From the NCBI RefSeq assembly GCF_012290005.1, contig NZ_JAAXMS010000007.1, positions 350,836 to 414,835 of the forward strand: a DNA stretch of 64,000 nt, given 5' to 3'. Below the pieces are notes generated by a model, which saw nothing but the letters and a program-made list of their open reading frames with translations, was not told the DNA's origin and searched no databases. Position 1 is the first letter of the stretch, and the number at the start of each line of letters is the position of its first letter. The stretch comes from Crateriforma spongiae (GTDB lineage: Bacteria > Planctomycetota > Planctomycetia > Pirellulales > Pirellulaceae). Below are positions 48,301 through 56,220 of this stretch, one piece after another. A program made the position numbers and the translations under genes.

Positions 48301-49959
48301 ATGGAGAACGTGATGTGGCACAAGCGATTACTGTGCGGCCACGCAAGTGTGTGCCGCTGGTTGGTTTTGTTCGGTGGGCTGGTCGTTGCACCGGAGATCG
48401 TCAGCGCGGTCACGCCCCAGGATGTTGCGACGGGGCGGTTGCTGTTTGAAAAACAATGGCAATCATCCAATCCTGCGATGGGCAGCGATGGATTGGGGCC
48501 GTTATTCAATGCCACGTCCTGTGTGGGCTGTCACCACCAAGGCGGTGTCGGCGGTGGCGGTGATTCAAGGTTCAATGCGAATTCGATTGGCTTGGACGCG
48601 ATCAAGCTTTCGGCCAATGCCCTGCGCTCGGACGTCCAACGCATGGTTCGGACCTTGCATCCGAGTTTGGTGGACTCGTCCGGAAATTTGCAGGCTACCG
48701 CCACATTGCCCCATTTCGGCGGCACGTTGCCGATGCGATCTTTGCGTCAGCGATACGTCGCGCATTCTTCCTCCGAGTTTGCCGCGGAAGGTGGGGCTGC
48801 GACTCCGGCCGACGTTCGCGAAAACATGACGGCGTCTTGGAAGTGGAAAGGAGTGACCGCCAAGACCGGGATGGAAATCGAAGCCCGTATTTTCCAACGC
48901 AACACCACGGCTTTGTTTGGGGCCGGACTGATCGACCAAGTGCCGGATTCCGATTTGGAGCGGCAGGTGGCGATTCAACGTCGACATCCGGAGGTCAGCG
49001 GACGCCTGTCGATCCTGCGTGACAACACTTATGGGCGTTTCGGTTGGCGAGGGAACTTGTCGCGTTTGGCCGACTTTGTGGACCAAGCCTGCGCCAACGA
49101 AATGGGTCTGCAAACCAAACGTCGCGAACAACCCACGGATTTAGGGATGCCCGATTATCGCAATCCCGGTATCGATATTCGCGAAGACCAAGTTTTGCAG
49201 GTACGTGACTTTATCGCCGCCCTGCCCCGCCCTGTGCGTGCCAAGCCACGATCGTCCGAACATGCTAGCGAGATCGCTTTGGGCGAGCGTGTGTTCAACA
49301 AGATCGGCTGCAACGCCTGCCATGTGAAAGACATGGGGCCGGCGACCGAGCTATACAGTGATCTGCTTCTGCACGACATGGGGGATCGGCTTTATGACTA
49401 TGACGCTGCGGAGCCCGATGTGGTGCGTGCCGAGCTGATTCGGCAAGTGGTTGCCATCGGAGCGGCGACGGAGACGTCCGGCTATCGAGGGCGATCGGTA
49501 TCACTCGCTTCATCGCCAACGCCAATACTTACTCGAGAACCCGTGTATCAAAGGACACCCCGCAGATCCAATGCTCTTCGCGACACCGTCGTGATTCAGC
49601 CCGGTCAACGGTTCACTCGTGTGCGAATTATCAATCCCGGAAGCTGTGAGCAACGAAATATTCATACCCCGATGCAAGAACAGATGGCGTATCGCCGAAC
49701 GTTGCGACCGTCCAATGTGACACAAGAATGGCGGACGCCGCCGCTGTGGGGTGTGGCCGATTCGGCACCCTACATGCACGACGGCCGGGCCGAAACGTTG
49801 GCCGAAGCCATCGCCATGCATGGGGGCGAGGCCACTGGGTCGCGGGATCGCTATCTGAATCTTGGGTTTGCTCAGCGTGAAGCCTTGCAGACGTTTTTGA
49901 AGTCGCTGATCGCGCCGCCCACGGCTCCCCAGCCGACCACGCTTGCGGCCAGCCGCTGA
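48301..49959 (+). CDS. di-haem oxidoreductase family protein (DUF1111)
   Basis: A 552-residue periplasmic cytochrome starting at ATG 48301. The signal peptide is in WLVLFGGLVVAPEIVSA. Two haem c sites are visible: CVGCH (C74-H78), and CNACH in NKIGCNACHVKDMGP. The C-terminal region has TPPLWGVADSAPYMHDGRAETLAEAI, the conserved block of DUF1111 proteins related to MauG-type and bacterial di-haem peroxidases. It probably transfers electrons or oxidises a substrate in the periplasm. The partner is unknown; the preceding secreted hypothetical is a candidate. Confidence 0.9.
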   Translation: MENVMWHKRLLCGHASVCRWLVLFGGLVVAPEIVSAVTPQDVATGRLLFEKQWQSSNPAMGSDGLGPLFNATSCVGCHHQGGVGGGGDSRFNANSIGLDAIKLSANALRSDVQRMVRTLHPSLVDSSGNLQATATLPHFGGTLPMRSLRQRYVAHSSSEFAAEGGAATPADVRENMTASWKWKGVTAKTGMEIEARIFQRNTTALFGAGLIDQVPDSDLERQVAIQRRHPEVSGRLSILRDNTYGRFGWRGNLSRLADFVDQACANEMGLQTKRREQPTDLGMPDYRNPGIDIREDQVLQVRDFIAALPRPVRAKPRSSEHASEIALGERVFNKIGCNACHVKDMGPATELYSDLLLHDMGDRLYDYDAAEPDVVRAELIRQVVAIGAATETSGYRGRSVSLASSPTPILTREPVYQRTPRRSNALRDTVVIQPGQRFTRVRIINPGSCEQRNIHTPMQEQMAYRRTLRPSNVTQEWRTPPLWGVADSAPYMHDGRAETLAEAIAMHGGEATGSRDRYLNLGFAQREALQTFLKSLIAPPTAPQPTTLAASR

Positions 49960-50124
49960 CGCCGCTGGCTGATCGCCGACTGACCTCTGCGCAGACCAGC
50001 TTCCTCGCTATATTCTGCGGCTCAATGCACTAAGTCAGCGTCGTCACGACCCTGGCGGTGGGTGTTCCGAACAGGGTTGTGCGGACGCCTGACAGGGGCC
50101 GTGGCGAACCGGGTGGGAAAGAAC

Positions 50125-51492
50125 ATGTCAGGTCATGCGCAGGGCAAAGGCGGAGTCATCCGCTTTCTGGTCGAAAATTCGTTGCTGTTGATCATCGGGG
50201 CCGTCGCGGCCTTGGTGTGGGCCAATACCGATGGCCATAGTTATCACGAATTCATTCACTTCGATTTGGCAGCGATGGTGTCCGGCGACGACGGACACGT
50301 TGATACCGATCATGGTGCCGAACCCCACGGCGATGCCGGCCACGAAGCGGACGATCACGGCGACGATGGCCACGCGGAAGCCGGCCATGGTGGCGAATCG
50401 CACGCCGATGGCGGTGGCGGACACCACGGGGTGACGATCCACTTTTTGATCAACGACGTTTTGATGGCTCTGTTCTTTGCCATTGCGGGCAAGGAGGTCT
50501 GGGAATCGTTGTTGCCCGGTGGGGCTTTGGCCAATCCGCGAAAGGCGGCGACGCCATTGTTGGCCACCCTGGGCGGAATCTTGGGGCCGGTCGTCGTTTA
50601 CTTGGCCGGGGCGGCGCTTGCCGGCGGCGACGCGTTCGCCGCGTTCAAAAACGGGTGGGCGGTTCCCTGTGCGACGGACATCGCATTCAGTTACTTGGTG
50701 GCCCGATTCATTTTCGGGGGTTCGCACCCGGCGATCGCCTTTTTGTTGTTGCTGGCCATCGCCGATGATGCGGCCGGTCTGATCATCCTGGCGATCTTTT
50801 ATCCGACCCAGGCGATCGAGCCGATGTGGTTTTTGTTGACCGTTGCGGCGATTGCTTTGGCCTGGGGGCTGCAGAAAATGCGAGTCCAGTCGCACTGGTG
50901 GTACCTTCTGGGGCCCGGTGTGATGTGCTGGTTCTCGTTCTACTTTGCACACATCCACCCCGCATTGGGGCTGGTGCCGATCATTCCCATGCTGCCACAC
51001 GCCCAGACGGACTTGGGGATTTTCGCACGCGAAGAACTGAATCGGGACGACACGTTGAATGCGTTCGAGCATTTTTGGAAGGTGCCCGTGGAATACATCT
51101 TGGGCCTGTTCGGTCTGGTCAACGCGGGCGTCGTGCTCAGCAGTGTCGGGACCGGTACCTGGCTGGTCTTGGCCGGATTGTTGATTGGCAAGCCGGTCGG
51201 CATCACCTTGATGACCTTGCTGGCCGAAAAGGGGTTGAAGCTGCAAAAACCCGCGGGAATGGACTACCGCCACGTGGTCACCCTGGGCATGGTCGCCGGG
51301 ATCGGGTTTACGGTGGCGTTGTTCGTTTCGGTCGCCGCGTTCAAGGAGCCCGGTGCGATTCAAGATTCGGTGAAGATGGGCGCGCTGCTCAGTTTCCTGG
51401 CGGCACCGTTGGCGATTGCCATCGGGCGTGGGCTGGGTGTTCGACCCGAGTCCGATGACGCGTCCGGTGGTGCGGAAGCTGCGGCGGCTTGA
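50125..51492 (+). CDS. nhaA: Na+/H+ antiporter NhaA with His-rich insert
   Basis: A 455-residue antiporter starting at ATG 50125; a GTG 21 codons earlier is an alternative. The NhaA fold is recognised by NSLLLIIGAVAALVWANT (helix I), NDVLMALFFAIAGKEVWESL (helix II), the essential aspartate in PCATDIAFS (D185), and the paired aspartates in LAIADDAAGLI (D214, D215), equal to E. coli D133, D163 and D164. It exports Na+ or Li+ in exchange for protons. Between helices I and II, in the periplasmic loop, residues 54-101 are an Asp/Gly/His-rich insert absent from E. coli NhaA. The gene appears monocistronic. Confidence 0.95.
   Translation: MSGHAQGKGGVIRFLVENSLLLIIGAVAALVWANTDGHSYHEFIHFDLAAMVSGDDGHVDTDHGAEPHGDAGHEADDHGDDGHAEAGHGGESHADGGGGHHGVTIHFLINDVLMALFFAIAGKEVWESLLPGGALANPRKAATPLLATLGGILGPVVVYLAGAALAGGDAFAAFKNGWAVPCATDIAFSYLVARFIFGGSHPAIAFLLLLAIADDAAGLIILAIFYPTQAIEPMWFLLTVAAIALAWGLQKMRVQSHWWYLLGPGVMCWFSFYFAHIHPALGLVPIIPMLPHAQTDLGIFAREELNRDDTLNAFEHFWKVPVEYILGLFGLVNAGVVLSSVGTGTWLVLAGLLIGKPVGITLMTLLAEKGLKLQKPAGMDYRHVVTLGMVAGIGFTVALFVSVAAFKEPGAIQDSVKMGALLSFLAAPLAIAIGRGLGVRPESDDASGGAEAAAA
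50296..50427. repeat. pentapeptide histidine repeat within nhaA
   Basis: Histidines occur at residues 58, 63, 68, 73, 78, 83, 88 and 93, exactly five apart, then as a pair at 100-101. The units read like GHVDT, DHGAE, PHGDA and GHEAD. The coding DNA is therefore an imperfect 15-bp tandem repeat. The segment would lie in the periplasm. Confidence 0.9.
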
Positions 51493-51571
51493 TCGATTCG
51501 ACGGTTTCGTCGACCCTGTTGCGGCGGAATCGGTCCGCTGATGTTTACCTGTTCAGCTGAATGCGATCTTG

Positions 51572-52645
51572 ATGCGTCCCAACGACCTGCCCGCCGAAGC
51601 GATCGGCGAAGACGAACTGCAACGGCCCCAGCCGGCGTTCGACCCGCTTACCACCAATGATTCGCAGGACCTATTGCGGGTCATGCGGCACACGATCGAA
51701 AGGCTGGATCACGACAAGACCGCTCGCGGGGATCTGAAGCTGCTATCGCGGACGTTGCGTGAATTGCGGTACGCGTTCAAGGTCTTTCGCCCGTTTCGTC
51801 GGCGACGCAAAGTGACGATTTTCGGATCCGCGCGGACCAAGCCGGATCATCCCGACTATCAGAGTGCCGAGGAATTTGCACGTCGAATGGCGGGCCACGG
51901 CTGGATGGTCGTCACCGGTGCCGGCGGCGGCATCATGGAAGCCGGGCACCGCGGGGCGGGCCGCGAAGCGTCGATGGGGCTGAACATCATGCTGCCCTTC
52001 GAACAAAGTGCCAACGAATACATCGAAGGTGACCCCAAATTGGTCACGTTGAAGTATTTCTTCACACGCAAGCTGATGTTCCTGAAGGAAAGCAGTGCGA
52101 TCGTGTGTGCCCCCGGCGGTTTCGGAACGCTGGATGAGGCGTTGGAAACGCTGACGCTGGTCCAAACGGGCAAGCAGACCATGTTACCGCTGGTTCTGTT
52201 GGACCACCCCCAAGGCGACTACTGGGCCGACCTGCAAAAGTTCTTTGACCGGCAATTACTGCGGGGTGGCATGATCAGCCCCGAGGACGTCAGCCTGTAC
52301 AAAGTCACTAATTCGGTGCAGGAAGCGGTCGACGAAGTCCTGGGCTTTTACTGTGTCTATCACTCGATGCGGTATGTCAAAAATGAACTGGTGTTCCGGC
52401 TGAAAGAAGCGTTGACCGACGAGCATTTGGACCAGATCAACACCGACTTTGCCGACATTCTGGTCAAGGGCACGTTTCGGCAAGGCGGGCCGTTGCCTGA
52501 GGAAGCTGGGGAACCCGATTTGGCCCAGTTGCCCCGCCTGATCTTTCACTTCAACCGTCGCAACCTGGGGCGATTGCGGATGTTGATCAATGCGATCAAT
52601 CAGCGACCGGGCATCGGCCCGGATGCGGACTGTCCCAGCGTCTGA
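51572..52645 (+). CDS. LOG family protein (TIGR00730-type Rossmann fold)
   Basis: A 357-residue protein starting at ATG 51572. The Rossmann fold begins with VTIFGSARTKPDHPDY; GWMVVTGAGGGIMEAGHRGA and the signature PGGFGTLDE (181-189) define the LOG/lysine-decarboxylase-like family. Short members are cytokinin riboside 5'-monophosphate phosphoribohydrolases; longer ones such as this, with an N-terminal helical extension and a C-terminal domain of about 100 residues, resemble nucleotide 5'-monophosphate nucleosidases (PpnN-like). A nucleotide-salvage role is therefore likely. A short conserved hypothetical follows closely. Confidence 0.88.
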   Translation: MRPNDLPAEAIGEDELQRPQPAFDPLTTNDSQDLLRVMRHTIERLDHDKTARGDLKLLSRTLRELRYAFKVFRPFRRRRKVTIFGSARTKPDHPDYQSAEEFARRMAGHGWMVVTGAGGGIMEAGHRGAGREASMGLNIMLPFEQSANEYIEGDPKLVTLKYFFTRKLMFLKESSAIVCAPGGFGTLDEALETLTLVQTGKQTMLPLVLLDHPQGDYWADLQKFFDRQLLRGGMISPEDVSLYKVTNSVQEAVDEVLGFYCVYHSMRYVKNELVFRLKEALTDEHLDQINTDFADILVKGTFRQGGPLPEEAGEPDLAQLPRLIFHFNRRNLGRLRMLINAINQRPGIGPDADCPSV

Positions 52646-52670
52646 ACGCCTTGTTTGTTACGTCCAAACC

Positions 52671-53042
52671 GTGACCGCTGATTCCAACGCCGAACCGTTC
52701 CACATCCATTTGGCTGGCCGCGACGGCGGTCCGCTGGATTGCAGTTTTGAACAAGCCGAATCGGCGCTGCAGCAGATCCAGACGCTGTATTTTGAACCCG
52801 ACGGATCCTTCGCCTTCAAAGGTCCCGCCAGCGGGCTGGAGCTGTTCGGGATGGTCTACGACGCCTATGGGGCGATCCAGTACGTGGAGATCCGCGGTCG
52901 ATGTGATTGGGCCGACTGGCAACGGCTGGTCGCCTGCTTCATTTCCGGCGGCACGGCACCCAAATCCGCCGTCGTGAAGTCGCTACCCGGCGGCGAATTG
53001 CAAACTTTGCAAGATTTTGAACGGCTGACTTGGTCCGTTTGA
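52671..53042 (+). CDS. conserved hypothetical protein
   Basis: A 123-residue protein from GTG 52671, 25 bp after the LOG gene stop; an ATG inside the LOG gene (52590) is in frame but would create an unlikely 27-residue Arg-rich extension. The sequence (FHIHLAGRDGGPLDCSFEQAESALQQIQTLYFEPDGSFAFKG) suggests a small alpha/beta fold with no signal peptide or membrane helix. No family was recognised. The tight spacing suggests it is co-transcribed with the LOG gene. Confidence 0.6.
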   Translation: MTADSNAEPFHIHLAGRDGGPLDCSFEQAESALQQIQTLYFEPDGSFAFKGPASGLELFGMVYDAYGAIQYVEIRGRCDWADWQRLVACFISGGTAPKSAVVKSLPGGELQTLQDFERLTWSV

Positions 53043-53063
53043 CGCCGGAGAAAGCTGGCGTGT

Positions 53064-53151
53064 TGTGGCCACGTCGACTCTTCGGCACCCCCAAAAGCTC
53101 GTGAAACACGCGTTTCTGTGGCCACCGACGTTTGATCCGTGCGTGAAACGC
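53064..53151 (+). promoter_or_regulatory. repeated elements upstream of the sigma-54 promoter, possible enhancer
   Basis: TGTGGCCAC occurs at 53064-53072 and 53117-53125. CGTGAAACACG at 53100-53110 is matched by CGTGAAACGC at 53142-53151, 42 bp (about four helical turns) apart. They lie 50-140 bp upstream of the -24/-12 promoter, the usual place for binding sites of sigma-54 activators. Confidence 0.45.
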
Positions 53152-53201
53152 CCAGCCACCGCGTGTCGCAACGAAAAAAACGCTTTTTCGGTTTGTGTGG
53201 T

Positions 53202-53219
53202 TTGGCACGCCAAGTGCTT
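53202..53219 (+). promoter_or_regulatory. sigma-54 (RpoN) type -24/-12 promoter
   Basis: TTGGCACGCCAAGTGCTT matches the consensus TTGGCACG-N4-TTGCTT at all but one position, with GG and GC exactly 10 bases apart. Transcription would start near 53228 and run into the small gene at 53396, leaving a structured leader of about 170 nt. The 353-bp stretch 53043-53395 holds no other gene. Confidence 0.7.
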
Positions 53220-53233
53220 TAAGCCCGGTTGTT

Positions 53234-53263
53234 CCGCGAGATCAACCATTCGGCATCTCGCGG
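53234..53263 (+). ncRNA. leader hairpin downstream of the sigma-54 promoter
   Basis: CCGCGAGAT (53234-53242) and ATCTCGCGG (53255-53263) form a perfect 9-bp stem with a 12-nt loop. It would begin within the first few nucleotides of the transcript. It could be a regulatory leader, an mRNA-stabilising 5' hairpin, or part of a small RNA. Confidence 0.45.
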
Positions 53264-53395
53264 TTCAGTCCTAAGACGGGCGGGTGTCGGCTGTGGGCCG
53301 GCCAGACATCAGCAGTCTCACCACTGTCTGACAAGTTGACCTAAACACGAAACCTGGCCGAGTCGTTTTGACCGGCAATCATCGGAGGATGAACC

Positions 53396-53626
53396 ATGTT
53401 GACCATTGAAAGCACCGTTTGCGAAACCAGCCCCGTTGTCGACCTGAAGCCCGCGAAGCCTCAAGTGTCGCAAAACGAGACGGCTTTATCAGATGCAGAA
53501 GTCTTTCGCCGTGTGGCGGAGATCCGTTCGGGATGGAGCGTCGATGAGCGAGTCGAGCGTCGGATGGAAGCGGATCGTCGTTTCGAGCGTCTGATGGACA
53601 TGCTGACCACGCCCTGCGACCAGTGA
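53396..53626 (+). CDS. small hypothetical protein, probably sigma-54 controlled
   Basis: A 76-residue protein at ATG 53396, with a clear GGAGG ribosome-binding site seven bases upstream, which supports real translation. The first 30 residues are Val/Pro/Lys-rich; the rest is a strongly charged helix (AEVFRRVAEIRSGWSVDERVE, then RRMEADRRFERLMDML). No signal peptide or membrane helix. No family was recognised. The helix could mediate protein or RNA contacts. Its promoter region makes it a candidate for a nitrogen, stress or surface-regulated gene. The 291 bp after it hold no further gene. Confidence 0.65.
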   Translation: MLTIESTVCETSPVVDLKPAKPQVSQNETALSDAEVFRRVAEIRSGWSVDERVERRMEADRRFERLMDMLTTPCDQ

Positions 53627-53917
53627 TCGATCATGGTGGGCGGACGTCACAGTGGGCGGTTGCACTTCCGCATTTTGAATGACTGACACCCGCCGACCAA
53701 TCCCCGGCCGATCGACAACAACAACGATCCATCCGTGGGGCATCGGTATCACTGAGCACCGACAAATCAGGTCATCGAAGATTAGGAATTGACGAGATTA
53801 GGAATGCACAACGTGATTTGGGCGGATGGAACCGACCCGCATTCCTGTTCACGCAAATACCGTCGGCACACATTGCGGGCGGGCCACGCTGAACTAGGAC
53901 CCGGCGGACGTTCCAGG

Positions 53918-54559
53918 TCACTCCAGATTCAGTTCTTCCTTTGTTGGACCCGTTTCGTCATCGGGACCGACATTCACATCATGTCCGGCGATCCCGTTGT
54001 GATAACGGCAAGCTTCTAGGAATGATTCCAACAGCACCAGTGCGGCGATCGCGTCGACACGTTCTTTGGTGCGTTTGCGTGTGTATTTTCCAGGCCGCAT
54101 TCGCTGCTGCGCCGCAACGGTCGTGAACCGTTCATCGAACATGCGTACGGGCAGACCGGTTTGGTCCCTCAGCGATTTGGCAAACTCGCGCGCCTCAGCA
54201 CTCTTCTGGCTTTCTCCACCGTCGCAGTGAACCGGCAGCCCGACGATCAGTGCGGTGACGCGATTGTCCTTTGCCATGCGTGCGAAGTAGTCGGGATCTT
54301 TGGCCAGCGCGGATGTCGTGACGACTTCGAGGGGGCTGGCCAGGATGCGATCCGGGTCACAAATGGCGACGCCGATTCGAACGGTCCCATAATCAATCGC
54401 CGCGATACGCCCAGACTCGGGAAAGGAAGGGATCACCAGTGCAGATTCGTCGTTTGTGCGAACAGAAGCCAGGAAGTGGTCGATCAGCGACCGTTGTCCC
54501 ACTGTAAGGCGGTGGTCTTCTCCGGCCAACCATTGGCCGGGGCGGACGTGCGAGATCAT
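53918..54559 (-). CDS. ruvX: YqgF/RuvX Holliday-junction-resolvase-like nuclease
   Basis: A 213-residue protein from ATG 54559. The RNase H-like fold shows GRIAAIDYGTVRIGVAICD (first catalytic Asp, D56), TALIVGLPVHCDGGESQKS, VRMFDERFTTVAAQ and RVDAIAALVLLESFLE. YqgF acts in 16S/23S rRNA 5' processing and was proposed as a Holliday junction resolvase. The family is usually about 140 residues; here the first 45 residues look non-conserved, so a GTG at 54436 (172 residues) may be the real start. It is divergent from the PQQ-propeller lipoprotein gene. Confidence 0.9.
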   Translation of the reverse strand: MISHVRPGQWLAGEDHRLTVGQRSLIDHFLASVRTNDESALVIPSFPESGRIAAIDYGTVRIGVAICDPDRILASPLEVVTTSALAKDPDYFARMAKDNRVTALIVGLPVHCDGGESQKSAEAREFAKSLRDQTGLPVRMFDERFTTVAAQQRMRPGKYTRKRTKERVDAIAALVLLESFLEACRYHNGIAGHDVNVGPDDETGPTKEELNLE

Positions 54560-54762
54560 CGGCTACGGGGCCCATGGCATTTGTCGCCACAGAATTCGTC
54601 TCGCGGGCGTGGTTTCGTCGGCTCGGTCGATGTTTAGAATCGATGCCCGGACCGGTCGTGGCATCGATCGGATCCGTGCCATTGTTCGTTCGTACGAAAT
54701 TCAACTCCTTTCGCGGCTGTGCATGTATGTCTGGCTTCGCGGTCGATCGTCTCGCCAAATTC

Positions 54763-56091
54763 ATGCGGCGGATACTGCTTGCCGGTTGTTGCCAGCTGAT
54801 CTTGGTGGGGTGTCACTCGTCAAGCGAATCGGAGGGGACTTTTGAAGGTTTCGCGGCGAAGGAACCGACCGATGCATCGCCCATTGATCCGGCCGCGGCG
54901 TCGGCGGCGCGGACCCGCTTGGCGGATGAAGGTGTCGATTTGACTTGGTCGCCGGAAGGCCCGCCGCTGTTGTGGCAGCAGCCGATGGGGACAGGGTATG
55001 GATCGCCGGTGATCGTCGGCGACCGGGTGATCGCCAACCACCGTGTCGATGACAGCGAACGGACCGTCTGTTTCGACTTGGAATCCGGTGATCTGATTTG
55101 GGAAGACCAGATACCGACCACCGCGGTATGTGATTACGAATACAGCGACGGGCCCTACAGCACACCCGTCGTTGCCGGCGATGAAGTGTTCGTGCATCAC
55201 GGCCAAGGCCAGTTGTCGGCGATCGATTGGCGCGACGGTCGTCGGATTTGGCACCGTGATTTGTATCAAGAGTACCAGGTGACCCCGGGGATCTTTCCTG
55301 CCGGCGCCAGTCCGTTGGTGACCGAGGATCGCATGTTTCTTTCGTTGGGTGGCGTGGATACCGACGCGGGAATCATTGCATTGGATCGCTCCAGCGGTGA
55401 AAACATTTGGGCGGCCACCGATCATGCCGCCGCGTACACGATTCCCGTCCTGACCCGCGTCCATGACAACGATCATTTGCTAGTGGTCACGGCCGAAGGC
55501 TTGGTGTCGCTGGATCCGACCGATGGTTCGGTGGATTGGGAAATCCAGCACTTCGGACGCGCGCCACTGTCTTACAACGCCGTTTCACCGGTCGTGATCC
55601 AGGACATCGTTTTGGCGGTCACCGGTCCGGGCCCCGGTGCGGTGGCCGTGCGGATACTGCCTGATCGCGGCCACGAGCGTGTTTGGAAAGACCGGCGGGT
55701 TTTGGACAGCCAATTCAACCGCTTGGTGACTTGGAAGGACCATGTCATTGGGTTCACTGCGGCTGGTCAGGGCGGCGCTTCGCTGCGGATGATCGACCCG
55801 GCCGATGGTGAACTGATGTGGGAATACAGCTCGGTCTTGCGGCGCGGCCAGCCGGTGCGTGTCGGCGACGACATCATTCTTGCCATCGGTGAACGCGGGC
55901 ATCTGGCCAGTTTGGCAATTCGCCACGACGGTGTGGACGTGCTGGCATTCACGGATCAGCCGCTGATGACCGAACCCAGTTACTGCACGCCCGCGATCCG
56001 GGGGAACCGTTTGGTTTTGAAGGACGAAGAACGGCTGGCCGTGTTCGATCTTTCCGCGTTTGACCCGTCGCTGTCGACAACCGAAGATTGA
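54763..56091 (+). CDS. PQQ-like beta-propeller lipoprotein
   Basis: A 442-residue protein. ATG 54763 is chosen because it begins a lipoprotein signal (MRRILLAGCCQLILVGC, lipid cysteine at residue 17); two upstream in-frame ATGs would bury it. The body has repeated propeller blades: YGSPVIVGDRVIANHRVDD, YSTPVVAGDEVFVHHGQGQL, ASPLVTEDRMFLSLGGVD and GLVSLDPTDGSVDWEIQH, with the Trp-docking pattern typical of the BamB/PQQ-dehydrogenase superfamily. Catalytic dehydrogenase residues are not evident, so a scaffold or binding role is more likely. It is followed by a secreted repeat protein on the same strand. Confidence 0.85.
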   Translation: MRRILLAGCCQLILVGCHSSSESEGTFEGFAAKEPTDASPIDPAAASAARTRLADEGVDLTWSPEGPPLLWQQPMGTGYGSPVIVGDRVIANHRVDDSERTVCFDLESGDLIWEDQIPTTAVCDYEYSDGPYSTPVVAGDEVFVHHGQGQLSAIDWRDGRRIWHRDLYQEYQVTPGIFPAGASPLVTEDRMFLSLGGVDTDAGIIALDRSSGENIWAATDHAAAYTIPVLTRVHDNDHLLVVTAEGLVSLDPTDGSVDWEIQHFGRAPLSYNAVSPVVIQDIVLAVTGPGPGAVAVRILPDRGHERVWKDRRVLDSQFNRLVTWKDHVIGFTAAGQGGASLRMIDPADGELMWEYSSVLRRGQPVRVGDDIILAIGERGHLASLAIRHDGVDVLAFTDQPLMTEPSYCTPAIRGNRLVLKDEERLAVFDLSAFDPSLSTTED

Positions 56092-56220
56092 CAGGGCCGG
56101 CGAACGATCGTCCGTCGGAATCCGACAACGTTGAACAATTTTATGAAGCCGTTTTTGTACGCTCCTTCCAGCGATCCCTCGATCCGCCGATGTGACGATC
56201 AACCTGTTGACACCCGCAGC

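Noticed and set aside
50128..51363. 411-residue minus-strand frame
   Set aside because: Antisense to nhaA; Gln/His/Arg-rich shadow.
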